In this document: positions 51,765 through 59,718 of the stretch, piece by piece
Position numbering within the stretch: the stretch's first letter is position 1
Layout: the number at the start of each line of letters is the position of its first letter
Origin: Tumebacillus amylolyticus
GTDB taxonomy: Bacteria; Bacillota; Bacilli; Tumebacillales; Tumebacillaceae
Reading direction: 5' to 3'
Assembly (NCBI RefSeq): GCF_016722965.1
Contig: NZ_JAEQNB010000001.1
Coordinates: forward strand, 62,001-126,000
Length of the DNA: 64,000 bases
Program-made: the position numbers and the translations under genes
Notes under the pieces: generated by a model
Told to the model about the DNA's origin: nothing
The model's database searches: none
What the model saw: only the letters and a program-made list of their open reading frames with translations

Positions 51765-51798
51765 GAACCGTATCATAAATAGCGCATGTTTTTTGGTG
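51765..51798 (+). repeat. Right attachment site (attR)
   Basis: GAACCGTATCATAAATAG then CGCATGTTTTTTGGTG: the rlmH-end sequence, still encoding E-P-Y-H-K-stop, with one substitution and one T fewer than at 34602. Confidence 0.85.
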
Positions 51799-51815
51799 CG
51801 GTTTAGTAAAATAGA

Positions 51816-51857
51816 AGCCCGTAGATCGAGAGGAGTCGGTCTACGGGCTGGTTTTGT
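51816..51857. terminator. Hairpin terminator beside attR
   Basis: AGCCCGTAGA pairs perfectly with TCTACGGGCT, followed by GGTTTTGTT; likely ends the glycosyltransferase gene on the minus strand. Confidence 0.7.
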
Positions 51858-51919
51858 TCATTCCACACGAACGCTACCTTTCTCTGAAACCTGATCGATT
51901 TCAAAGGGCAACATCTATT

Positions 51920-53119
51920 TTAGCCAATCGACAGGCGAACTTTCCATTTCTCAATCTCATCTGCAGCCCTACGATATCCTCCCGAAGAACGAAGAGAGTC
52001 CCCGATTCGTTCAGCCGATTTCTTGTAGGTGGAGTCTTGCAGGAGCCTTTCAACGGCAGATCGCAGGCGACTTGGTGTGATTGCATTTTTGGCGATGCCG
52101 ACGCCACAACCGAGGTCAATGATGCGAGCAGCGACCATGGGTTGGTCGGATGTTTGGGGTACGACGATGAGCGGGACATGGAACGCTAAAGCTTCCATAG
52201 TGCTGTTCATCCCACCATGTGTGATGAAGACGTCTGTACGTTTGAGAATCTCCAACTGAGGCACATAAGGACGGATGAGAAAGTTGTGGGGCGCATGCTC
52301 AAATTGCCTGAGGTCGGTATTTCTTCCTACTGACATGATTACTTGGCATTCGAGATCAGAAAACGCCTCGATACATTGCTGAAACAGCGAATTACTCTTT
52401 AAAACAGTTCCTATCGATACGTACACAAGCGGACGCCCATCCAATTTCTCAAAAGGAAACTCAACATCCCCACGTTTCTCTCCGATGGAAGGCCCCACAA
52501 AGACATATTCGCCTTTCAATCGGTGCCGATCTGGTTGGAATTCCTCACTCATGTAGACAAGGTTGAGATCACCTTTTTGATAAAAAATGTGGTCGATGGA
52601 GGGGACGGGGATGCCGTAGCAGCTAGCAAGTTGTTTGGATTTACGATTGATGCTGGGAATGTATTTGCCACCTGACAACAGATCTTTTACCTTTTGCATC
52701 TTTGTTTGACCGAACATCTTCGGAGGTTTCCCGGTCGAGGCAAATGACGTGCTCGAAGTGACAGACGGCACCTTTAATACTTGACTGATCAACCGTCCCC
52801 AGCCAAACAAGGAATCATGAATGACATAGTCGTATTGTTCACCTTGCACCTGTTGAAGGATGTCCGGAATTACCTGCTGACTGGAATCTAGTAAAAGTAA
52901 AATAAATTCTAAGAAATGTTGGATATCCTCTGGGCGTTTGCCATGTAAAAAATCAGCATAGGCTCGAAACTCCGCACCCGTTTCTGTGATCTTCTCTCGA
53001 TACTCCTCCGAGCAAAAATATACGACTTCCTCGCCTCTGCGAATCAACTCTTTAACTAGAGGAAGCGTGGGGTTGACATGCCCTTCTCCAGGCCCTCCTA
53101 TGAACAAGACTTTAGACAT
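51920..53119 (-). CDS. Macrolide-type (MGT family) glycosyltransferase
   Basis: 399 residues from ATG 53119, seven bases after AAAGGAG. GT-B fold of family GT1: N-terminal VLFIGGPGEGHVNPTLPLV, and the nucleotide-sugar site FITHGGMNSTMEALAFHVP and PQTSDQ in the C-terminal half. Members such as Mgt and YjiC transfer UDP-glucose onto macrolides, flavonoids and other small molecules, and can give antibiotic tolerance. The real acceptor cannot be inferred. Single gene with its own terminator. Confidence 0.87.
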   Translation of the reverse strand: MSKVLFIGGPGEGHVNPTLPLVKELIRRGEEVVYFCSEEYREKITETGAEFRAYADFLHGKRPEDIQHFLEFILLLLDSSQQVIPDILQQVQGEQYDYVIHDSLFGWGRLISQVLKVPSVTSSTSFASTGKPPKMFGQTKMQKVKDLLSGGKYIPSINRKSKQLASCYGIPVPSIDHIFYQKGDLNLVYMSEEFQPDRHRLKGEYVFVGPSIGEKRGDVEFPFEKLDGRPLVYVSIGTVLKSNSLFQQCIEAFSDLECQVIMSVGRNTDLRQFEHAPHNFLIRPYVPQLEILKRTDVFITHGGMNSTMEALAFHVPLIVVPQTSDQPMVAARIIDLGCGVGIAKNAITPSRLRSAVERLLQDSTYKKSAERIGDSLRSSGGYRRAADEIEKWKVRLSIG

Positions 53120-53390
53120 TGCATAACTCCTTTCGTTTGATCGGATGAAGAATCTATCGCTTCTCAGGATAGAATATGCACGTAATATAATCAATGAGAA
53201 AAAATAAAGAACACTCCCGCTGTTTTACCTGATGTTATGCAAGACGACAAAACGTAAGACACAGAACTACAGCTTCGCAGTTCTAGGTTTTTTTTAAGTT
53301 TCGATTTCATTGCACGAATAGAAAGTAACCTCCATGAGTTTGATTCAATTTCCAAATCGGGAGCAATTCGGGGCTCCTTTTTGCATGTAT

Positions 53391-53431
53391 AAAAAGATCG
53401 CCGGCGAATTGATTCGCCAGCGATCTTTTTC
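53391..53431. terminator. Bidirectional terminator
   Basis: AAAGATCGC(C)GGCGAATT and GATTCGCC(A)GCGATCTTT form a long hairpin with A5 and T5 flanks, at the end of the lectin gene. Confidence 0.85.
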
Positions 53432-53459
53432 ATATCCGGTGTTATTGAGAGTTTCAGAC

Positions 53460-53993
53460 TTAGATTTGTACGAATTTCCACAACTGACTTTGGACGCCAG
53501 AGATGTAATGCCATGAATGCAGATGCCAACCGTTATCGGTTTTGTTGAATTCTACATCGATTACATTGCCTGTTTGGAGATTTTTGATGATATAGGAATC
53601 TCCAACAGGATTTATCAGCCATTTTTGCTGCGGCACAGTATACTGGAAAGATTGCTGGAGTCTGCCTCCGTCACCATATTCAGTATTCTCAACATTCATA
53701 CCGCTAGATGCACCCGTAATCCAGTAGGTTACACCATCACCTGTCGGTCTAACCACCCACTTCTGACTCGGAATGCCCAAGTAATCCCATTGATCAAGTT
53801 GGCCCCCGTTGTATGAGGAGCTACCATCTACGTCCATCACTTTTCCGCTGTTTACATTCACAATTTTGTAGGTGTATTGGTAACCAACAGGAAACACAGG
53901 CGTAGCATGCGCAGCAGTGGCAAATCCAACAGTGGTACCCGCGAACAGAACAGCACCCAGTGTCATCAATGCAAATAATTTCGATTTTTTCAT
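53460..53993 (-). CDS. Secreted ricin-type beta-trefoil lectin
   Basis: 177 residues. A signal peptide (MKKSKLFALMTLGAVLFAG to about AHA) and one beta-trefoil with three recognisable repeats: YKIVNVNSGKVMDVDGSSS, the middle YWITGASSGMNVENTEYG, and YIIKNLQTGNVIDVEFNKT, each followed by Q..KW. This RICIN fold binds sugars outside the cell; there is no catalytic domain. GAGGG precedes the ATG. Possible roles include binding wall or environmental glycans. Confidence 0.85.
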   Translation of the reverse strand: MKKSKLFALMTLGAVLFAGTTVGFATAAHATPVFPVGYQYTYKIVNVNSGKVMDVDGSSSYNGGQLDQWDYLGIPSQKWVVRPTGDGVTYWITGASSGMNVENTEYGDGGRLQQSFQYTVPQQKWLINPVGDSYIIKNLQTGNVIDVEFNKTDNGWHLHSWHYISGVQSQLWKFVQI

Positions 53994-54098
53994 CTAAATA
54001 CCCTCTTTCGTATTTTGATAATAACTTTATCATGAAAATAATAGCTAAACAATAGAAATATGAAAAATAAATAGTTATAATTAAAAATACACCGAATT

Positions 54099-54172
54099 CT
54101 ATATGGTGATCTGCACCTTCCTATCAAAAACTACATGCTTTGAACAGGTGCGGTGAACCGTAACACAAATTA
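54099..54172. repeat. Decayed att-like copy and right-end arm (att5)
   Basis: Minus-strand tail T-V-H-R-T-C-S-K-H-V-V-F-D-R, K-V-Q-I-T-I, TAG (54099-54161) followed by GAACCGTAACACAAATTA at 54155-54172. Many differences from the arm at 51709 are synonymous. Confidence 0.6.
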
Positions 54173-54398
54173 CGGCGAAAAATTGAGTTGGTGTGAAGTG
54201 TTTGTGGGCGTGCGATTTGATGGAATTAAATAGGCTTTAGTATCAGGGTCGTTTAAGCCTTTGCGACTAGAATACAGCCCGCTATTTCCCTGAATAGTGG
54301 TATCAACCGGAAACATTCGCACCACCTAACCACGTCATGACCACTCCCTCTAGTGGATGTATGAGGTAATAAATTCGTACACATAAGGAGATAAAACG

Positions 54399-54851
54399 AT
54401 GGCAGAAAACAAACTACTAAGAATGGACAATGTCGGCATTGTTGTAGAATCCCTTGATGACGCAATCTCTTTCTTCGAGGAGATTGGCTTGAAGCTCGAA
54501 GGGCGAGCCACTGTCGAAGGTGAATGGGCGGGTCGCGTAACCGGACTGGGTTCTCAGTGCGTGGAGATTGCGATGATGGTGACCCCGGACGGCCACAGCC
54601 GACTTGAACTTTCGCGATTTCTCAACCCACCTACGATAGCAGATCACCGGACTGCCCCTGTAAACGCCCTCGGTTATCTACGCTGCATGTTCACCGTTGA
54701 AGACATTGACGAAATGGTTTCCAGACTCACTAAACGTGGTGCTCTGCTCGTTGGCGAAGTGGTTCAGTACGAGGAGTCGTATCGGCTCTGCTACATTCGT
54801 GGAACCGAAGGACTTCTAATCGGTTTGGCGGAACAACTGGGTACTAAATAA
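54399..54851 (+). CDS. VOC (glyoxalase/bleomycin-resistance) family protein
   Basis: 150 residues with the paired beta-alpha-beta-beta-beta modules of the vicinal-oxygen-chelate superfamily: MDNVGIVVESLDDAISFFEEIG at the start and YIRGTEGLLIGLAEQLG at the end. A possible metal site includes the His of MDNVG.. region replaced here by Asn, so the metal may be absent. AAGGAGAT lies upstream. Reaction unknown: isomerase, dioxygenase or resistance protein are all possible. Confidence 0.8.
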   Translation: MAENKLLRMDNVGIVVESLDDAISFFEEIGLKLEGRATVEGEWAGRVTGLGSQCVEIAMMVTPDGHSRLELSRFLNPPTIADHRTAPVNALGYLRCMFTVEDIDEMVSRLTKRGALLVGEVVQYEESYRLCYIRGTEGLLIGLAEQLGTK

Positions 54852-54950
54852 GTAGCTGACGTTTACGTATAGGGTGAACGAAAGGCGAACGATCGTTGAA
54901 TCACCGACAAACAGGTCGTCGAGGACTTCGAGGGCCTTTTTGTGAAGGAG

Positions 54951-54988
54951 AGGCCTCGCCACGTATCCCATCGTGGGCGAGGTCTTTT
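54951..54988 (+). terminator. Terminator (CCTCGCC repeat type)
   Basis: GGCCTCGCC and GGGCGAGGTC pair, followed by T5. A closely related hairpin follows the gene at 55962. Confidence 0.7.
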
Positions 54989-55160
54989 TCTTGGAGATTG
55001 ATCTTGTCGAGCTTACGTTGCAACGTTGTAGTGATTTGATTAGGTATTGCACGATCTGGTATTATTTATCTGGTAACTAATAATTGGATTACTAAATAAG
55101 GCGCAATTGAAAGTCGGAAGAATGAAACGTCAGAAGCACACATAGAAGAGGAGCCAGATT

Positions 55161-55823
55161 ATGAAACTTCTACTCACATCTGCAGGCATCAAAAACAAAA
55201 GCATCCATGACGCGTTGGTTGACATGCTGGGCAAACCGATTGAGGAGTGTAACGCCCTCTGCATACCCACTGCGATCTACGCAAGTCCCGGTGGTGCAGA
55301 AAAGGCGTGGAGGTTCATCAATGGAAAAACCTCAACACCGATGTGTGAGCTGGGCTGGAAGTCCTTGGGCGTGCTGGAGCTCACCGCTCTTCCCAGCATC
55401 GATCCAGAGCGTTGGGTTCCTTGGGTCAAGGAGACGGACGTTCTACTCGTAAATGGCGGTGACGCGTTGTATCTGAGTTACTGGATGAAGCAGTCCGGAC
55501 TGGCAGACCTCTTGCCGTCGCTGCGTGCCGTCTATGTGGGATTGAGTGCCGGGAGCATGGTGATGGCACCGAACATCGGGGAAGACTTCGTGGGCTGGAC
55601 TCCACCCAACGGTGGTGATGAAACGCTGGGCTTGGTAGACTTTGCCATGTTCCCGCATCTGGATCACGAGATGTTGCCGGAAAACACGATGGCGAATGCG
55701 GAGAAATGGGCAGCCGGGATGCAGGGGCCGGCTTATGCAATGGATGATGACACCGCCATCAAAGTAATCGATGGAGCGGTCGAAGTTGTATCCGAAGGGA
55801 ATTGGAAACTGTTTAACTCATGA
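55161..55823 (+). CDS. Peptidase S51 family (dipeptidase E-like) protein
   Basis: 220 residues. The nucleophile elbow GLSAGSMVM with Ser, preceded by LLVNGGDALYLSYWM, and the following FPHLDHE with the catalytic His match the S51 class (dipeptidase E and relatives, glutamine-amidotransferase-like fold). Probably an aspartyl dipeptidase or related hydrolase in the cytoplasm. GAGGAG lies seven bases before the ATG. Confidence 0.87.
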   Translation: MKLLLTSAGIKNKSIHDALVDMLGKPIEECNALCIPTAIYASPGGAEKAWRFINGKTSTPMCELGWKSLGVLELTALPSIDPERWVPWVKETDVLLVNGGDALYLSYWMKQSGLADLLPSLRAVYVGLSAGSMVMAPNIGEDFVGWTPPNGGDETLGLVDFAMFPHLDHEMLPENTMANAEKWAAGMQGPAYAMDDDTAIKVIDGAVEVVSEGNWKLFNS

Positions 55824-55961
55824 TCTTACTAGGTTGCTAGTTTCTAGTGACCAGGTGCTTGTTCCGAAGTTGAGAGGAAGTACACAGTCAGAAAAATGTA
55901 TGAGAAAAAGAGGGCAAGGTTGTATAATGGAGGCAACATAAAAAACATCGCGGAGGATTTC

Positions 55962-56444
55962 ATGGTAGAGCCTGTTGTTGTAAAAGTGCCTGATTTTCAA
56001 GTAGTAGGATTCTCTTTTTCCACAAACTTAAAGGAATTTGTAGATCATCAACTAGGACAGAAAGCGTACCAGGAACTGTTGTCTCGGGCGGGGGAGATGC
56101 CCGACAAAGTTGGTAACGAAGTCTACTTAATCCAGGTGTATCCAACCAAACCGGGATTCAATGCGATGGTGGATGTCTTCACGCAAATCATCGGCTATAA
56201 AGTTTCCAACGAGGCACGTGTACCGAGCGGTATGATGAAACATGAAGTTCCTGCAAATGAGTATGCGAAATACACGCACAAAGGGCTCGAATCTGAGTTG
56301 GTCGGCACGTATGACTACCTCTACGGAAAATGGCTACCTCAATCGGGGCGTCAGTTCGCGGGCTATGACTTTGAAATATGGGATGACCGTTACAAACCGG
56401 AAAGTCCGGAAAACGAAATCGATGTACACGTTGCAGTCAAATAA
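55962..56444 (+). CDS. GyrI-like effector-binding (AraC-type) domain protein
   Basis: 160 residues from ATG 55962 with GCGGAGGA upstream; a longer frame with no site is rejected. The GyrI-like small-molecule-binding fold is suggested by FQVVGFSF at the start, GYKVSNEARVPSGMM, HEVPANEYAKYTHKG and YDFEIWDDRYKPE near the end. Such stand-alone domains bind cationic ligands or interact with gyrase or transcription factors. The WYL regulator gene lies 128 bases downstream. Confidence 0.78.
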   Translation: MVEPVVVKVPDFQVVGFSFSTNLKEFVDHQLGQKAYQELLSRAGEMPDKVGNEVYLIQVYPTKPGFNAMVDVFTQIIGYKVSNEARVPSGMMKHEVPANEYAKYTHKGLESELVGTYDYLYGKWLPQSGRQFAGYDFEIWDDRYKPESPENEIDVHVAVK

Positions 56445-56481
56445 GTAAGAGGTTTCAACAAATGAGTGTGAAAAAAGAGGG

Positions 56482-56525
56482 GAGACCTCGCCACATAGAC
56501 CATCGTGGCGGCGGTCTTTTTCTGT
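56482..56525 (+). terminator. Terminator (CCTCGCC repeat type)
   Basis: AGACCTCGCCAC pairs with GTGGCGGCGGTCT, then T4. Related to the hairpin at 54951. Confidence 0.7.
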
Positions 56526-56571
56526 TTGTAGGGTCTTGTAGTGAACAACACGAAGTCTCAAGGGGCGACCA

Positions 56572-57519
56572 ATGAACAAAACAGACCGTTTATTAGCCAT
56601 CGTGCTGGAACTGCAAAGCAGAGAAGTGGTACGGGCAGAGGATTTAGCGACCCAATTTGAAATCAGCGTGCGGACCATCTATCGTGACATTCAGGCGCTC
56701 AGCGAAGCGGGCGTGCCGATCCTGGGCGCTCCGGGCACAGGGTATTCGTTGATGGATGGCTACTTCCTGCCACCCGTCAGTTTCACGGTAGAGGAAGCCG
56801 TGACCTTGCTTATAGGAACGGACTTTATCGAGCAACGATTTGATGATGAGTATCGTGTCAGGGGTCAAGCCGCTCGAAGGAAAATCGAGGCCCTTCTCTC
56901 AGAGAGCGTTCGCAAGGAGACGTCTCGTTTACGGAAGGCGCTGCGCTTGCTCGAGCCCGGCAAACAGGTCGCTGCGTCAAAAGAAAGGGACTCTTTCAAA
57001 ACGATCCGTCGCGCGATCGTGGACAAGCGGAAGATCAGATTTCATTATTCGAAAAAGATTGCGGATTCCACGGGGAACCACCATAGCGATCGTATCGTCG
57101 CTCCCTATGGATTGGTACTCGTTGAAGGAGCGTGGATGCTCGTTGCCCATTGCGATCTACGCCAAGAAATTCGTCATTTCCGTCTGTCCCGCATGACCCA
57201 ACTTCTCGATTTGGAAGATCGATTCGAACTGCCGGCCGATTTTACCTTACGAGACTATCAGCCTTCGGATGATCGGCATCTGCGCGTTCACCTGCGATTT
57301 ACTCATGACGTGGCGGATCAAGTGAAGGAATCGAACCATCATTTGATAGAGGAAATGGCAGAGCATCAAGAGGGACTCGATGTGATCTTACGAGTCCGTC
57401 ATCCAGATGAATTGATGCAATGGGTGCTGGGCTGGGGAGCGAATGTGAGGGTGATGGAGCCTGAATCATTCCGAAATAGAATTATGGAGGAAGCTGAAAA
57501 AATGCTAAAACGCTACTGA
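56572..57519 (+). CDS. WYL-domain transcriptional regulator (YafY-like)
   Basis: 315 residues. N-terminal HTH_11 helix-turn-helix (DLATQFEISVRTIYRDIQAL), a middle WYL domain (IRFHYSKKIADS then RIVAPYGLVLVEGAWMLVAH) and a C-terminal WCX-like extension (VLGWGANVRVMEPESF). WYL regulators sense nucleotides or nucleic acids and often control defence or DNA-damage genes. The start follows GGGGCGACCA. A strong terminator overlaps its stop. Confidence 0.88.
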   Translation: MNKTDRLLAIVLELQSREVVRAEDLATQFEISVRTIYRDIQALSEAGVPILGAPGTGYSLMDGYFLPPVSFTVEEAVTLLIGTDFIEQRFDDEYRVRGQAARRKIEALLSESVRKETSRLRKALRLLEPGKQVAASKERDSFKTIRRAIVDKRKIRFHYSKKIADSTGNHHSDRIVAPYGLVLVEGAWMLVAHCDLRQEIRHFRLSRMTQLLDLEDRFELPADFTLRDYQPSDDRHLRVHLRFTHDVADQVKESNHHLIEEMAEHQEGLDVILRVRHPDELMQWVLGWGANVRVMEPESFRNRIMEEAEKMLKRY

Positions 57520-57544
57520 CATCCTGTTGTCAGTAGCGTTTTTG
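57507..57544 (+). terminator. Terminator overlapping the WYL gene stop
   Basis: CGCTACTGACA pairs with TGTCAGTAGCG, then T5. Confidence 0.88.
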
Positions 57545-57608
57545 TATAGTCGGAGTATGCGATGGGGCGACCTATCTCATCATCTAATCGTAGAGGTGGA
57601 ATTTATTC

Positions 57609-58142
57609 GTGAGCAAAGTCAATTGGGAAGTGGATCAGGACCACAGTTCCGTCGAGTTTTCGGTGAAGCATTTGCTGATTAATCGAATCAAAGGAGTATT
57701 CGAGCATTTCCAAGCGGTTTTGAGTTTTGACCCCGACGATGTAACAACCATGGATATTCAAGCATCCATAGATGCAAATAGTATCACCACCCGCCAACCG
57801 CAACGAGATGAACACCTGAGGAGCGACGACTTCCTTCATGCGGCCCAGTATCCAACCATTACGTTTCAAAGCACCGGTTGCGTCCCTGCCGGCGAACGGC
57901 AATTTGAACTAACGGGCGATCTAACTCTGCATGGAGTCACGAAACCCGTCACTTTTCACACCGTTTTTGAAGGCCTGAACAAAGACCCTCGTGGCCGGGA
58001 ACGTGCAGGGTTTCATTCAACAGCCAGTATTGAACGCAACGAATTTGGCTTGACGTTTAACTCGCCGCTGGAAACAGGGGGTATTGTCGTCGGTAACGAA
58101 GTGAGGATCGAGCTTTATATCGAGGCGGTTAAGATAGAGTAA
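57609..58142 (+). CDS. YceI-family protein
   Basis: 177 residues. Typical lipocalin-like YceI features: WEVDQDHSSVEFSVKHLLI, DEHLRSDDFLHAAQYPTITF and the closing GGIVVGNEVRIELYIEA. The family binds polyisoprenoids or amides; no signal peptide is present, so it is cytoplasmic here. GTG start after AGAGGTGG. An imperfect hairpin GGCCATCC/GGATGGTC follows at 58152. Confidence 0.88.
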   Translation: MSKVNWEVDQDHSSVEFSVKHLLINRIKGVFEHFQAVLSFDPDDVTTMDIQASIDANSITTRQPQRDEHLRSDDFLHAAQYPTITFQSTGCVPAGERQFELTGDLTLHGVTKPVTFHTVFEGLNKDPRGRERAGFHSTASIERNEFGLTFNSPLETGGIVVGNEVRIELYIEAVKIE

Positions 58143-58151
58143 CGATTTGAA

Positions 58152-58178
58152 AGGCCATCCAACTTGCAGGATGGTCTT
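58152..58178 (+). terminator. Weak terminator after yceI
   Basis: GGCCATCC pairs with GGATGGTC; the following run is TTAATTTT, only partly T-rich. Confidence 0.5.
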
Positions 58179-58237
58179 AATTTTCAAATGAGTGATCTCC
58201 TTGTATAATAATGTTACTGTGTATAGGGGGGTAAAAG

Positions 58238-58684
58238 ATGAGAATTCGAGAACAAGATTTTTTTCATGGTGCAGCTCTGACTCGTATTGTTGAACATCAG
58301 TCGTTTAAAGCTCTAAACAAAGCTGATGATCGCTACGGGCATTACCTTATTAATGCGGACACAAGGATCTTCGTAAAGTATAGAAGTAATGAAGACTCTC
58401 CGTGGCAGTTTAATTTTACAGCCTCGGAATTAGAGGGGATAAGGGAAGACCTAGAAGCAGGAGCTCGTGTTTTTCTCTGTCTAGTCTGCGGTGAGACTAC
58501 GATTTGCGCACTTGACTCTGAAGAAATCGCCACTCTCATTGATATAGGCTCGCCTACTCAACAGCGTATCAGTGTTGAAGTTCGACAGGTAAGAGGTTCG
58601 ATGTGGATTAGTGGGAGCATCGGCAACTTGGATCGATCAATTCCTCATAACGCGTTTCCGAACAAGTTATTCCAAACTCTATAA
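58238..58684 (+). CDS. Hypothetical protein, 148 residues
   Basis: 148 residues, mixed alpha/beta: EQDFFHGAALTRIVEHQSFK, GHYLINADTRIFVKYRSN, then FLCLVCGETTICALDSEEI. No signal peptide. It starts at ATG eight bases after GGGGGG, behind a TATAAT at 58204. The fold is reminiscent of small proteins of unknown role in mobile elements, but I cannot name a family. Confidence 0.6.
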   Translation: MRIREQDFFHGAALTRIVEHQSFKALNKADDRYGHYLINADTRIFVKYRSNEDSPWQFNFTASELEGIREDLEAGARVFLCLVCGETTICALDSEEIATLIDIGSPTQQRISVEVRQVRGSMWISGSIGNLDRSIPHNAFPNKLFQTL

Positions 58685-58861
58685 CTTCACTCACAACTCC
58701 GTCTAGAGTAAGGAATGGTACGTGTTTGCAGAATTCTTGCACCGTGTAGGACAAATATATGATCGCAGGTGTTGGTAGCACTTACGGTCGCTTGCACAAC
58801 GTATAGCCAACATGGGTGTCGACTCAGAGGTAGAAATAGATCTCCTAAGCCGGTAAGCGAA

Positions 58862-58948
58862 AGGGAGGTTTATTTCTTTTGTCAGATTGAGTATGGACAA
58901 GACTACAAGTACCCCACCGAAAATGATCGTAGTGACACTTGGGGTCAT
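58862..58948 (-). pseudogene. Decayed copy of the type I toxin gene
   Basis: Homologous to the toxin gene at 59705 (IIFGGVLVVLSILNLTK against the intact copy's IIFGILTVLLSILNLTK), but a two-base loss near the end removes the stop and the frame runs on. The N-terminal part is also shortened. The plus-strand antisense region is partly kept. Confidence 0.65.
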
Positions 58949-59100
58949 AACTTAGATCGCGAGTTACTGCTGAAACGAGCTGCAGAGTGTGCGAAGGAAT
59001 AGGCAGAGGCTTTTTTCAAAAAAGTTTTTTAGTCTGTGTCGATCTCGCTCTTTTCCGTTCGTCGTCTACTATAGAGACAAGAAAAAAAGGAGGATGTAAC

Positions 59101-59475
59101 ATGCAATTCCTATGTATGGGGTACTTCGTTCCGGAGAAAATGGACGCCCGCCCGAAGGAAGAGATCGAGGGTGTTATGAGTGAATGTGGCCCTCACCTCC
59201 AGGAATTTTACAAGACCGGCCAAGTGATCCTCGATGCCGGTCTCGACCTGGAGACCAAATCCCTAAGACGAGCGAACGGGAAGGTCACGGTAACCGACGG
59301 TCCCTTCATCGAAACCAAAGAGTTGATCGGCAGCGTGTTCCTCATCGAAGCAGAGAACATGGACGAAGCGATTCGGATAGCTTCCCTGCACCCGACCACA
59401 CAAGTAGCGGCGGGCGAGAACTTCGGCTGGGGCATCGAGATCCGCCCGATCCATTACTTTAAGCTGAACGAGTAG
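59101..59475 (+). CDS. YCII/DGPF-domain protein
   Basis: 124 residues. Signature TVTDGPFIETKELIGSVFLI contains the DGPF motif; the rest follows the YCII-related ferredoxin-like fold. These small proteins are often found next to ECF sigma factors, and one is encoded 0.5 kb downstream in the opposite direction. GGAGG lies eight bases before the ATG. Biochemical role unknown. Confidence 0.85.
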   Translation: MQFLCMGYFVPEKMDARPKEEIEGVMSECGPHLQEFYKTGQVILDAGLDLETKSLRRANGKVTVTDGPFIETKELIGSVFLIEAENMDEAIRIASLHPTTQVAAGENFGWGIEIRPIHYFKLNE

Positions 59476-59532
59476 AAGGTCTGCTTTGGTTTCAGCGAGG
59501 GAAAAGTATCTTAAGTTAGGAAAACGCAACCG

Positions 59533-59562
59533 TTGAGATTCCAATTCGACCTGTGCTAGAAT
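59533..59562 (+). promoter_or_regulatory. Promoter of the antisense RNA
   Basis: TTGAGA, 18 bases, TAGAAT, directing a transcript toward the toxin gene's 3' end. Confidence 0.55.
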
Positions 59563-59568
59563 AAACTC

Positions 59569-59718
59569 ACAAGGAACGAGTAAACTAAAAAATGACCGCA
59601 GGTGGTGGTACACCTACGGTCGTTTGCACAAATGATACCCTTCAGGGGTGTCGGCTCAGGTTTCTCAGTAATAGACCTCCTAAGTGGCCAAACTCAAGGG
59701 AGGTCTATTTCTTTTTTG
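59569..59718 (+). ncRNA. Probable antisense RNA antitoxin
   Basis: Predicted from the promoter at 59533, ending at the hairpin AATAGACCTCC/GGGAGGTCTATT with a T-rich tail, and overlapping the last part of the toxin gene in antisense. Two degenerate homologous stretches lie at about 58770-58880 and 61660-61735. Expression not tested. Confidence 0.55.

Larger units (their letters stand above)
34602..51798. mobile_element. Composite SCC-like island integrated at rlmH (about 17.2 kb)
   Basis: Flanked by near-identical 34-35 bp repeats at 34602 and 51765. Contents match a mobilizable island: two large serine recombinases on the minus strand near unit left ends, a DUF927-like P-loop ATPase, a II/X-type replication initiator, a tyrosine recombinase, and accessory pairs that look defensive. 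Internal att-like copies at 35269 and 43908 divide it into at least three units. Base composition differs from the backbone, with strongly AT-rich patches at 42.2-43.9 and 50.7-51.6 kb. Calling it SCC-like rests on target, repeats and gene classes. Confidence 0.82.
51780..54172. mobile_element. Unit D: possible further segment of the island
   Basis: Between attR and a decayed att-like copy at 54155 whose left arm is clearly homologous to that at 51700. It carries a glycosyltransferase and a lectin gene and no recombinase. It may be a remnant SCC-like unit; alternatively only the repeat is ancient. Confidence 0.4.

Noticed and set aside
53191..53529. 112-residue minus-strand frame
   Set aside because: Covers the bidirectional terminator and part of the lectin gene in another frame.
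34600..54200. CRISPR array in the island
   Set aside because: No regularly spaced short repeats were seen; att copies are kilobases apart.
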